A stretch of 64,000 nt of DNA from Schlesneria sp. DSM 10557 (GTDB lineage Bacteria > Planctomycetota > Planctomycetia > Planctomycetales > Planctomycetaceae): contig NZ_CP124747.1 in assembly GCF_041860085.1 (NCBI RefSeq), positions 6,657,001 through 6,721,000 of the forward strand. Direction: 5' to 3'. Below are positions 8,949 to 18,912 of this stretch, piece by piece. The notes under the pieces were generated by a model, which had not been told where the DNA came from, ran no database searches, and saw only the letters and a program-made list of their open reading frames with translations. Made by a program: the position numbers and the translations under genes. Position 1 is the stretch's first letter. The number at the start of each line of letters is the position of its first letter.

Positions 8949-10895
8949 TCATTGCGATTCGCGGATTTTCCTGTCCGGAGTTCTGTTGCGGCTGAGATAT
9001 TTCTGCATCTCGCGCGACCAGTACGCGCCGTTGTCGGTGACAATTTTCTGGAATTCGGCGTAGGTGTCCGCGGTGACTCGCAAATTGCAGTTACACATCT
9101 CGTCGGTTGATTCCTCGCCGAAGTAGACCGTCTGGGGGGGAATATTGGGATTGGCGGGGTTACCCGACGAATTGTCAAATGCCACTTCAATCTGAATACG
9201 TGATCCTGCGGGAAGGTGGACAACCGGGTCGACGACATACGAGTCTTGCCAGTTGAAATCCCATTCTTCGATCTTGAGGAGAGGGACTTCAGCGCCGGAG
9301 GGAAGAATGGCTCGAACCAGGTAACTCTTGCCGAGAAGGTGCATGTGGGGTCGAACCTCCAGCACCAGCAGGCTGACGGGAGTCACATATTCTCCCTTAA
9401 ACCGAACATCGGGTTCATCGGCGGGAATCACCAGATCGACATTTCCGACAATCAGATCTGTGATCATTTGCCTGGCATCGGAGGGGGCGAAGTAGATGCC
9501 AATCTCCGTTTGATCAAATTCGGGCTTACCTGAGGGGTGGTAGTGAATCTGGAAAACGACGTCGCCTCCTTTGGGCATCAACCGGCCCATTCCTTTCGGA
9601 AAGAAATGCGGCGTGGCCCCAGGATTCCAGCCCCCCAGATATGCGGCTTCGGGCAGGCCATGGCCTCCGAACCGTGTATAGCCTTCCGTCGGATCGGCCT
9701 CGTCGAGCAATCTGGCCTGGCCGCTGTTGTCGAGGAACATGTGAGCGTGGTGCACGATGCGGGGGTTACCCGGATGGACTTCGATGGCTCTGATCAGTCG
9801 ATCCTGGTGCAATCCCGTCGGGATCACAAAATGTTTGTAGAGGTCCGGGCCGTCAGCAGGGAGTGCAAATCGGCGCGGCATACGAATGACCATGTCAGGC
9901 TTACCCAACTGCCAGCCCTTGGGAAACGTCGGAACGGGTGGCAGATCATCGTCGTCCCCTTCGGGCGTCTCTGCGTGGTACCACGCTTGAAGGGTTTCGA
10001 TCTGTTCCTGAGAAAGTCGGCGTTCGCCGGCAAAGTGACCGTAATTGGGGGCGGGCTTCCACGGCGGCATCAACCGCGTATTGACCACGTCGACAATCAA
10101 CTGAGCGCGGGTGCGGACCTGGTCGTAGGTCAGCAGGGGGAACGGAGCGACCTCGCCCTCGCGGTGGCAATTGACACAGTTCGAAAACAGGATCGGTGCC
10201 ACATCCCGAGTAAACAGGACCGTGCTCGAGGATTCATCCTCGGTCAACGGGGCCAGTGGCTCGCCAGCGGGGTCGGTCTGAGTTACCGCCAGACGTTTTC
10301 CGTGTGCAACCGCTTGCAGAGCGTCGACCAGATAGTTCTTTTTTGACGAGCTCTTCTTGCCTGTGGTCGTCGCAGCGTCATCCAGACGTCCCCGGTAGAT
10401 CAACTTCCCGCCCCGATCGTAGACGAAGGCCTGCTGGGAATGGGTCGCCCCCGTCAGTTTCCGTAGCGATTGGCGGGCATCAAACAGGACCGGAAACTTG
10501 GGACGGAATTTGAGAAACTCGTCACGAGCGTGCTTGCGAGTCGCGTTGGGCGCTAAGTAGACGCCGTAGAGTGTGACGTTTTGCTTTCGATACACAGTCG
10601 CCAGCTTGTTGAGACGCTGCAGAAGCTCGTGATTCGACGCGGTATCGTGGGTCAGAAAAACGAGACCAATCCCTTTGAGTTCGGCCGAACCTAGCAATTG
10701 ATGCTGGTGTCCCTCGACATCGTGGGCGCGCAGATCCGCAGGAAGCGTCGTCGTGGGTTTCACTTCTTCCGATGACGGTGTCGCCGATGACGGTGCCTCG
10801 CCACCCGGCACGCTTGCCGTTATCGCTGCGAATAACAGGAAAACGGTTGCCCGCCCGGCGAAGTGTGTCAGAGGTAATGGGTTCGATGTGTTCAT
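8949..10895 (-). CDS. Thioredoxin fold, haem c and PHM-like copper monooxygenase
   Basis: A 648-residue exported fusion. After a signal peptide (RATVFLLFAAITASV) come: a thioredoxin/redoxin-like fold at ~50-200 with no cysteines; a cytochrome-c domain with CVNCH at 240-244; and a copper type II ascorbate-dependent monooxygenase-like region at ~330-620. The last region shows VHHAHM (His382, His383), QIHYHP (His451), RPHMHLLGK (His517, His519) and EMCN (Met600). These correspond to the CuH ligands (His, His, His) and CuM ligands (His, His, Met) of peptidylglycine hydroxylating monooxygenase. The haem could replace ascorbate as electron donor (inference). A GTG one codon upstream is an alternative start. 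It converges on the PAL-like gene with 134 bases between them. Confidence 0.88.
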   Translation of the reverse strand: MNTSNPLPLTHFAGRATVFLLFAAITASVPGGEAPSSATPSSEEVKPTTTLPADLRAHDVEGHQHQLLGSAELKGIGLVFLTHDTASNHELLQRLNKLATVYRKQNVTLYGVYLAPNATRKHARDEFLKFRPKFPVLFDARQSLRKLTGATHSQQAFVYDRGGKLIYRGRLDDAATTTGKKSSSKKNYLVDALQAVAHGKRLAVTQTDPAGEPLAPLTEDESSSTVLFTRDVAPILFSNCVNCHREGEVAPFPLLTYDQVRTRAQLIVDVVNTRLMPPWKPAPNYGHFAGERRLSQEQIETLQAWYHAETPEGDDDDLPPVPTFPKGWQLGKPDMVIRMPRRFALPADGPDLYKHFVIPTGLHQDRLIRAIEVHPGNPRIVHHAHMFLDNSGQARLLDEADPTEGYTRFGGHGLPEAAYLGGWNPGATPHFFPKGMGRLMPKGGDVVFQIHYHPSGKPEFDQTEIGIYFAPSDARQMITDLIVGNVDLVIPADEPDVRFKGEYVTPVSLLVLEVRPHMHLLGKSYLVRAILPSGAEVPLLKIEEWDFNWQDSYVVDPVVHLPAGSRIQIEVAFDNSSGNPANPNIPPQTVYFGEESTDEMCNCNLRVTADTYAEFQKIVTDNGAYWSREMQKYLSRNRTPDRKIRESQ

Positions 10896-12622
<1,727 letters not shown>

Positions 12623-12697
12623 GAACGGCTCGCTGGAATATCCGCCAGCGAATCCAGGGGTGATCCACCTGTAACCGGTGGAGGAACCGCAAATAGT

Positions 12698-12729
12698 AAC
12701 GGGGAGCGATCGTAAGTTCGCTCCCCGTT
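12698..12729. terminator. Bidirectional terminator after metY
   Basis: A perfect 12-bp stem (AACGGGGAGCGA and TCGCTCCCCGTT) with an 8-base loop lies between the convergent metY and bioA genes. It ends in CTTGTGT on the plus strand. Two smaller hairpins precede it: CGCTGG/CCAGCG and CCACC/GGTGG. Confidence 0.75.
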
Positions 12730-12763
12730 CTTGTGTAGTCTGGTGAAGATCAGACGATGCCGG

Positions 12764-14119
12764 TCAGACACCTTCAGCAATGACTTCAGCGATCGATTCC
12801 CGGACGGCCTGACAAATTTCAATGACCAGTTCTGCGGGCATTGCAGGGGCCGGCATCAGGACGATGATATCGGCGATATTTCGCAGGATGACACCCCGGC
12901 GTCGACAAGCCAGCGTGACACGATGTCCCACCCGCTGACTGGGTACGAAGGGCTGTTCTCCGTTGGCCAGCTCGATTCCGACCATCGTCCCTTTTATGCG
13001 AATTTCTTTGACCTGCGGCAGCTCTTCCAGCGGAGCAAGTTGCTCTTGAAGGATCCGTTCCAGCCGGAACGCGTTCTGTAAGACCTTGTGCTCATCAATC
13101 AGGCGAAGCGAGGCGAGCGCTGCGGCACAGGCGAGGGGATTCCCGGTATAAGTATGGCCGTGGTAGAACGTTTTGCCCGCCCAGGGATCCCCCAGAAACG
13201 CGTCGTACAACTCGTCGGTGACCAGCGTCGCAGCGAGCGGCAGGTAGCCTCCGGTCAATCCTTTTGAAAGAATCAGGAGATCCGGCGACACCGATTCCTG
13301 CTCACAGGCAAACAGAGTTCCCGTACGGCCGAACCCGACCGCGATTTCATCGGCAATCAGTAGCGTATCATACTTGTAGGTCAGTTCCCGGACTTTGCTG
13401 AGGAAGCCTTCGGCTTGCACTCGGATCCCGGCAGCCGCCTGCACGAGGGGTTCAATCACGACCCCCGCAATTTCACCGGCATGTGTTGAGAGCAGCCGTT
13501 CCAGCTCGATCGACCAGTGGTCCAGTTGCTGCCGCTCCTGCTGGGGCTGAGTCGGTGTGGCAACTGGGACGCTTGACCAGATGGCCGGGAAGAGGAGTGG
13601 GCTGAAGAGATTCTTGAATCGATCGATTGATCCCAGGCTCATCGTCCCGATGGTGTCGCCATGGTAAGCCCCATCGAAATAGACGAATTTATCTCGCACC
13701 TGTGGTTTGTTCGGACGCTGCTGGAAGTACTGATAGGCCAGTTTCAAAGCGACTTCGACGCCCGCCGCGCCGCAATCAGAAAAGAAGACTTTGCTGAGAC
13801 CTTCGGGGGTGCGGCTGACGAGTTCCGCCGCCAGTTCAATCGACGGGACATTCGCCAGACCCAGGAGCGTGGAATGTGCGACCCGGTCGAGTTGGACGCG
13901 GATCGCCCGGTCGATCGCCTCGACGCGATGACCGTGAATGTTACACCACAAAGACGAGTGCCCGTCGAGATAGCGGCGATCCTCTGTGTCGGTTAAGTAG
14001 AATCCTTCTGCCTCGACAATGATCGGTGCCTGTTCGTCCCGATAGGACGACATCTGTGTGAAGGGATGCCAGACATACTGGTTGTCGGCGATGCGTAACT
14101 GATTGGAATCCAAGGTCAT
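12764..14119 (-). CDS. bioA: Adenosylmethionine-8-amino-7-oxononanoate aminotransferase
   Basis: A 451-residue class III aminotransferase. It transfers an amino group from S-adenosylmethionine to KAPA to make 7,8-diaminopelargonate in biotin synthesis. The N-terminal YVWHPFTQMSSY is the BioA signature, followed by DGHSSLWCNIHGHR, YFDGAYHGDTIGTMSLG, and the PLP lysine in LILSKGLTGGYLP. I use the ATG at 14119. The longer frame from 14194 would need a TTG start and adds 25 residues without homology. The AGGAA immediately before the ATG is unusually close. No other biotin genes are nearby. It converges with metY. Confidence 0.93.
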   Translation of the reverse strand: MTLDSNQLRIADNQYVWHPFTQMSSYRDEQAPIIVEAEGFYLTDTEDRRYLDGHSSLWCNIHGHRVEAIDRAIRVQLDRVAHSTLLGLANVPSIELAAELVSRTPEGLSKVFFSDCGAAGVEVALKLAYQYFQQRPNKPQVRDKFVYFDGAYHGDTIGTMSLGSIDRFKNLFSPLLFPAIWSSVPVATPTQPQQERQQLDHWSIELERLLSTHAGEIAGVVIEPLVQAAAGIRVQAEGFLSKVRELTYKYDTLLIADEIAVGFGRTGTLFACEQESVSPDLLILSKGLTGGYLPLAATLVTDELYDAFLGDPWAGKTFYHGHTYTGNPLACAAALASLRLIDEHKVLQNAFRLERILQEQLAPLEELPQVKEIRIKGTMVGIELANGEQPFVPSQRVGHRVTLACRRRGVILRNIADIIVLMPAPAMPAELVIEICQAVRESIAEVIAEGV

Positions 14120-14222
14120 TTCCTGGCAAATGAAGTGGTACGTTGTTGCCGCCCCCAGACAGGGGGCGGCAAACTCCAGTCGGTCGGAAGTCAAGACATT
14201 CCAAAACGGTCCGATCGTCGAT

Positions 14223-16340
14223 TCATTGCGCCAGCTTTTTGGCCGCTTCCTGACGCGCCTTTTCCATCACGCTTTCCAGGGTGACGGGTTTGCCATTTTG
14301 CCGCTTGCTCTCATCGGCGGCTTCCATGAACGCATAGATTTCCAGCGTTTCTTCGGGCGAAACAGGTGCTTCCCCCGTGTGGAAGAATTTGACAATCGCG
14401 ATCACCAGCGGGTCATAACCGTCGTACGATCCGACGGCCGCCTCCCCTTTTTCTCCTTGGGCAGTTCCCGTGTAGCCGGGTCCTTCCCGATAGATCCCGG
14501 TCCGGTCACCCTTCCATTTTCCGGTCACTTCGATCTTGCCATCGGAGTTGACCGAACGGACGACCGATTCACATCCTTTCCCCATCACGGTGAAGAGCGA
14601 CTCGACCCCGTGAATTCCGTACCAGAAAAGATCGGGGTGAGATGGTTCCAGCGAGGCGGGACTGGTTGTAAAGCAGTGCTTGACTTGACCAATCGATCCT
14701 GCCCGCACAGCGAGTGAATTCTTGCCGAAACGGAGTGAGGATGAAGAAAATACTGGGACTTTGTACTTCTTCGACGCTTCAAAAATCGCGATCGCATCCG
14801 CAAGTGAGCCCGCGATCGGCTTATCGATGAAGCACGGCTTGCCTGCTTTCAGACAGGGAAGAAGTTGCTCGTAGTGAGGTCGTCCGTCATTCGTTTCCAG
14901 CAGCACGACATCAACACGCTTCAACAGTTCTTCGATGGAATCGACGATTTCGATCCCCATCTTTTTGAATTCTTCGGTGTATTCGGGGACCCGCTCGAGA
15001 CTCGTTTTGATGTCAGGGCTCCCTTTGGGATAGGCCGCCACAACTCGGCAGCCTTCTGCTCCTGCGACGGGCTTACTCGCATTCAACGTTTTGGCAAATG
15101 CAGGAGCGTGCGATGTATCAAGACCGATTACCCCGACTCGCAGTGTCTTGGGAGCAGCAGGAGCGTTTTCCGTTTGCAGGGCAGTTGCGGCCTGGATCGG
15201 AACTGCCACCTGATCGGCGGCGACGTCGGTCGACGCTGCTGGGTTTGTTGCTGAAGTCGTCCCCGTTGCAGCGACAGATTGAGACAGTCCGATGGTGAGG
15301 AAGGCCGTGTTCCACAGCGCGACGGATTTGTCCTGCCCGGCGGTGGCAACCAGACTTCCATTGTGGGAGACCGCGACGGCCGTGATTTTCGCTTCATGTG
15401 CTTCGAGCGCAACCAGCGGCTCACCTGTTTCGAATTCCCAGATCATCAGTTCGTTCTTTCCCACTGCGCGGCCTCCGCTGACGCTCACGGCCGTTTCCCC
15501 GTCCGGATGGACGCTCACGGCGTTTGTCGGTCGCGAATGGCCGGCGAAGTAACCGAGAGGTTTGCCACTGGTTAAGTCATACACATTGACGTGCTCATCC
15601 ACACTGCTTGAGAGTAGAAAGCGTCCATCGGGAGAGAAAGCTACTCCGGTCGCTGCTTTCGAGTGGAGTTCAAAAGTGTGCTTCACTTCTGCGGTGGCGG
15701 CGTTCCAGACTTTGACCTGACCGGCTTTGGTGGGGCGTAATTCGTCTCCAGCCGCTGTGGCGACAAGTGTTCCATCCGCAGACCACGCGATGGCGGTTAA
15801 TGGATATCCATGTCCCCGCAGCTCTTTGGACATTGGTTCTGGAGTCAGTGTCCAGATCCGTCCGACTTCATCTTCGCAGGCCGTTGCCAGGAACTTGCTG
15901 TCGGGAGAAAAGGCGACGCCTGTGACTGAGCCACGATGTCCTTTGAGTTCATGCAGTAAGGCACCCGTCTGGGCGTCGACAAGACCGGCGAACTGATAAC
16001 CGCCGACGGCGAGGAACTTTCCATCGGCTGAAAAACTGAGGCTGCGGACTTGCCCGGCCTTGAATTCGAGTGCCCGGCCGAGTGTTTTGTGGCTGACGTC
16101 GACCAGTTGAACTCGATTCTTGAGTCCGATGGCCAGCGTCTGATCATCGGCCGAGAAGGCGACGCTGGTCGCCCAACTGGGAAGCTCGGTGAACCGGGCG
16201 GTCTCCTTAACTTCTCCCCTCGTCGGGGAACGATCGGTCCCGCTGAGAATCTTCAGCTCGTCCGGGCGGGCCGCGGCGTGTGCCAGTGAAGTGCAAAACC
16301 AGACCAGTCCTAACAGGGTTCTGAACATAGCTCCGTTCAT
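14223..16340 (-). CDS. Secreted WD40 propeller fused to Gfo/Idh/MocA oxidoreductase
   Basis: A 705-residue protein with a signal peptide (RTLLGLVWFCTSLAHA). Residues ~45-345 contain about seven WD40 repeats, such as GHRGSVTGVAFSPDSKFLATA and GQDKSVALWN. An Ala/Thr-rich linker follows at ~346-398. Residues ~399-705 are a Gfo/Idh/MocA NAD(P)-dependent oxidoreductase: VGVIGLDTSHAPAF for the Rossmann start, KPCFIDKPIAGS for the EKP-type motif with Asp in place of Glu, and DLFWYGIHGVESL in the substrate domain. The start has GAGGAG six bases upstream. The oxidoreductase half is common in planctomycetes. Its fusion to an exported WD40 propeller is unusual. The substrate is probably a sugar derivative (inference). 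Confidence 0.88.
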   Translation of the reverse strand: MNGAMFRTLLGLVWFCTSLAHAAARPDELKILSGTDRSPTRGEVKETARFTELPSWATSVAFSADDQTLAIGLKNRVQLVDVSHKTLGRALEFKAGQVRSLSFSADGKFLAVGGYQFAGLVDAQTGALLHELKGHRGSVTGVAFSPDSKFLATACEDEVGRIWTLTPEPMSKELRGHGYPLTAIAWSADGTLVATAAGDELRPTKAGQVKVWNAATAEVKHTFELHSKAATGVAFSPDGRFLLSSSVDEHVNVYDLTSGKPLGYFAGHSRPTNAVSVHPDGETAVSVSGGRAVGKNELMIWEFETGEPLVALEAHEAKITAVAVSHNGSLVATAGQDKSVALWNTAFLTIGLSQSVAATGTTSATNPAASTDVAADQVAVPIQAATALQTENAPAAPKTLRVGVIGLDTSHAPAFAKTLNASKPVAGAEGCRVVAAYPKGSPDIKTSLERVPEYTEEFKKMGIEIVDSIEELLKRVDVVLLETNDGRPHYEQLLPCLKAGKPCFIDKPIAGSLADAIAIFEASKKYKVPVFSSSSLRFGKNSLAVRAGSIGQVKHCFTTSPASLEPSHPDLFWYGIHGVESLFTVMGKGCESVVRSVNSDGKIEVTGKWKGDRTGIYREGPGYTGTAQGEKGEAAVGSYDGYDPLVIAIVKFFHTGEAPVSPEETLEIYAFMEAADESKRQNGKPVTLESVMEKARQEAAKKLAQ

Positions 16341-16636
16341 CCAACGCTCCTCAGCCGATCGGGCACCATAAAATTCTCAAGTTCACCACGCACGTCGGAC
16401 TCGCATCCTCGTCGGGCCATCGCCTTTTGGAGTATCGGGCAATTGTGATGCGTGCGTCAATTGCACGGCAGGTCCGTGCTGCAGTGGGCCGCCTGACGAT
16501 CAGAATTCGCCCGGCGCAAACTCTCAAAACGGTCCCGTTTGCGTTACCATGCGGTGGCCGTGTCCAAACTGGAGGATTCGGCCGAACGGTTAACGATCTC
16601 CTCGAATCGCAGTCATGAGACACGGAAAGGGGCCTG

Positions 16637-17368
16637 ATGTCCGCCCAGGGATTGACAGCAGCACAGCTGGATGAGCTTCGAAAGTTCGATTCACCGACAA
16701 TCTGCAACGCCGTCGAGTTATGGAACCTGCGACCACGAAATACGGGTTACATGAATTCGTCGATCAAGGCCTGTTTCCCGAGCTTCCCTCCGATGGTGGG
16801 ATACGCGTTGACGTCCACCTTCCGCAGTATGGCACCCCCGCGCGGGGGTGATGCCTACGGAAGCATCGGTGCTCAACTGGACGCCTTTGCCACATTACCC
16901 GGTCCCCCTGTGATCGTCTTTCAAGATCTTGACGAACCCTCTGCGTCAGCCACGTTTGGTGAGGTGATGTGCTCGACCTACAAGCGATTTGGCGCTCAGG
17001 GGCTGATTACCTCGGGGACAGGGCGCGATCTGGCACAGGTCGAAGCACTCGGCTTTCCAACATTCACGAACGGGGCCTGCGCCGCGCATGGCTACTGTCA
17101 TATTGTCTCCATTAATGGACCCGTCACAGTGGGGGGAATGGTCATTTACCCGGGGGACCTGCTGCATGGCGATCTGAACGGGGTCACGACGATTCCCGCC
17201 GAAATTGCGTCGGAAGTCCCCGAAGTCTGCCAGGAGATTGCCCGGGCCGAAGCCATCGTTCTCGACTATCTCAAGAGTGAGAAGGTGTCCGTGGCGGAAT
17301 TCAACGTCGCCCGCAAGGCCTGTGGAGACGCGATCAACGCATTGGGCAAACGGCTTCGTGGAGAATGA
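16637..17368 (+). CDS. RraA family protein
   Basis: A 243-residue member of the RraA / HMG-CHA aldolase fold family. The landmark is the central region [20 protein letters not shown] with the Arg-Asp pair, followed by [18 protein letters not shown] and [18 protein letters not shown] text ending in GVTTIP. Members are either regulators of RNase E or metal-dependent aldolases/decarboxylases acting on keto acids. The second is more likely in a sugar-catabolic setting, but the sequence does not decide. AAAGGGG four bases before the ATG is a good ribosome site. It is followed 62 bases later by the TAXI gene on the same strand. Confidence 0.85.
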   Translation: MSAQGLTAAQLDELRKFDSPTICNAVELWNLRPRNTGYMNSSIKACFPSFPPMVGYALTSTFRSMAPPRGGDAYGSIGAQLDAFATLPGPPVIVFQDLDEPSASATFGEVMCSTYKRFGAQGLITSGTGRDLAQVEALGFPTFTNGACAAHGYCHIVSINGPVTVGGMVIYPGDLLHGDLNGVTTIPAEIASEVPEVCQEIARAEAIVLDYLKSEKVSVAEFNVARKACGDAINALGKRLRGE

Positions 17369-17430
17369 ATTCCTGCCCGGGCAGAAGTCGCGGGTGAGTT
17401 TGAGATGATGGAAGTTAGCTGGGAGCCAAC

Positions 17431-18807
17431 GTGACAAGGAACGTTGCAAGGAATCGCTCACCCTTCTCGATCTGGTTAGCGGTGATTTCTCTCTGCACGG
17501 CGGGGCTGGTGGGGACTTACGTCCTGTTCGTCGAAGCACCACCCCCCCGCCGGATTGTGATTGCAACGGGGGGCAAGGATGGTGCGTATTATCGCTTCGC
17601 GCAGCTCTATGCGAACTTGCTGAAGAGTGAGGGAATCACTCTCGAAGTTCGTTCGACGCAGGGCTCGGTCGAGAACCTGAAACTGCTCATGGATGACGAT
17701 TCCGACGTCCGTGTCGCGTTCGTCCAGACCGGCATCGCCAATTCCGAACAGTGTGATTCGCTGGAAGCTCTTGCGAGTCTGTATCGTGAACCCCTGTGGA
17801 TCTTCTACCGCGGAAGCAAGGGAATCGATCGGCTGACGCAGTTGAAGCAGCAGCGGATCGCAATCGGGCCAGAAGGGAGCGGTACGCGCGGAATCGCACT
17901 GCAGTTACTCAAAGCGAATGGCCTGGGCGAACAGGATGACCAATTCAGTACGCTGGCGGGGAATGCGGCCGCCGAAGCTCTGGAACGGGGTGAGATCGAT
18001 GTTGCCTTTTTCGTGGCGGGTGTCGACGCGAAATACGTTCGTAAACTGCTGCAAGATCCAGAGATTCATCTGGCTGAGCTAACTCATGCTGAAGCGTATG
18101 AAAGACAGTTCCGGTTCTTGTCTGCGGTGAAAATCGACGAAGGTCTGCTGGATTTGCAGCAGAACATTCCGTCACACCAGATCGTCCTGATTGCGCCGGC
18201 GGCGACGCTGGTCGCCCATCGCTCGCTGCATCCGGCACTGGTCTCATTGCTGCTCAAGGTGGCAACGAAGGTGCATCAGCAAGGGGACCTGCTCTCGAAC
18301 GTGGGTGAGTTTCCATCGCCAAAGTTGACGGATCTGCCGCTGAATCCTGAGGCGGAACGGTACTTCCGATCAGGGCCACCCGTGCTGCAGCGGTTCATGC
18401 CATTCTGGCTGGCGTCGATGCTGGACCGGCTGAAAATTATGATAATTCCGCTGATCATGCTGCTCATGCCGCTGATGAGGGTTGCACCGCCGCTGGTCCG
18501 CTGGCAGACACGCCGGAAGATCTATCTGTGGTATGACGAACTTCGGCGGATCGACCTGCGATCGATAGATGGAATGACGATCGAGGAAGCGGACTCGTCA
18601 TTGGAGCATCTGCATCGACTGGAACAGCAGATCGCGCGGATTGGGGTTCCGTTGAGTTATATGGAAGAGTACTACAACCTGCGCTTACACCTGAATCTGG
18701 TGAGATCGCGTGTCTTGTCGATTCTGAGGGGAGAAGCGGGGCATCCCCAGCCGGGAAGTCACCCCGGTTTTCGGACGGAGGGGGGAGAAAGTACGCTCAC
18801 CCGATAG
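17431..18807 (+). CDS. TAXI-family solute-binding protein with C-terminal anchor
   Basis: A 458-residue protein with a GTG start and GGGAG five bases upstream. A membrane segment at ~14-33 precedes a TAXI (TRAP-associated extracytoplasmic immunogenic) binding domain: IVIATGGKDGAYYRFAQLYA, VEVRSTQGSVENL-like text, and IGPEGSGTRGIALQLL. Near residue 325 comes a second hydrophobic stretch (LKIMIIPLIMLLMPLMRV). It is followed by a basic, helical tail of ~100 residues that should be cytoplasmic. No TRAP permease subunits lie nearby. Known TAXI proteins deliver dicarboxylates or glutamate to TRAP transporters. This one, tethered at both ends, may act as a sensor or with a distant permease (inference). 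Confidence 0.88.
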   Translation: MTRNVARNRSPFSIWLAVISLCTAGLVGTYVLFVEAPPPRRIVIATGGKDGAYYRFAQLYANLLKSEGITLEVRSTQGSVENLKLLMDDDSDVRVAFVQTGIANSEQCDSLEALASLYREPLWIFYRGSKGIDRLTQLKQQRIAIGPEGSGTRGIALQLLKANGLGEQDDQFSTLAGNAAAEALERGEIDVAFFVAGVDAKYVRKLLQDPEIHLAELTHAEAYERQFRFLSAVKIDEGLLDLQQNIPSHQIVLIAPAATLVAHRSLHPALVSLLLKVATKVHQQGDLLSNVGEFPSPKLTDLPLNPEAERYFRSGPPVLQRFMPFWLASMLDRLKIMIIPLIMLLMPLMRVAPPLVRWQTRRKIYLWYDELRRIDLRSIDGMTIEEADSSLEHLHRLEQQIARIGVPLSYMEEYYNLRLHLNLVRSRVLSILRGEAGHPQPGSHPGFRTEGGESTLTR

Positions 18808-18912
18808 CAAAGGACTTTCGCGGCAGATAGGATCTTCGCCGCAATCTTGTGACTTCGGAGGAGCGGGAAATCTCTTCCTCCGGTCGATCTTCTCGCAAAG
18901 GCATAGTTTCGC

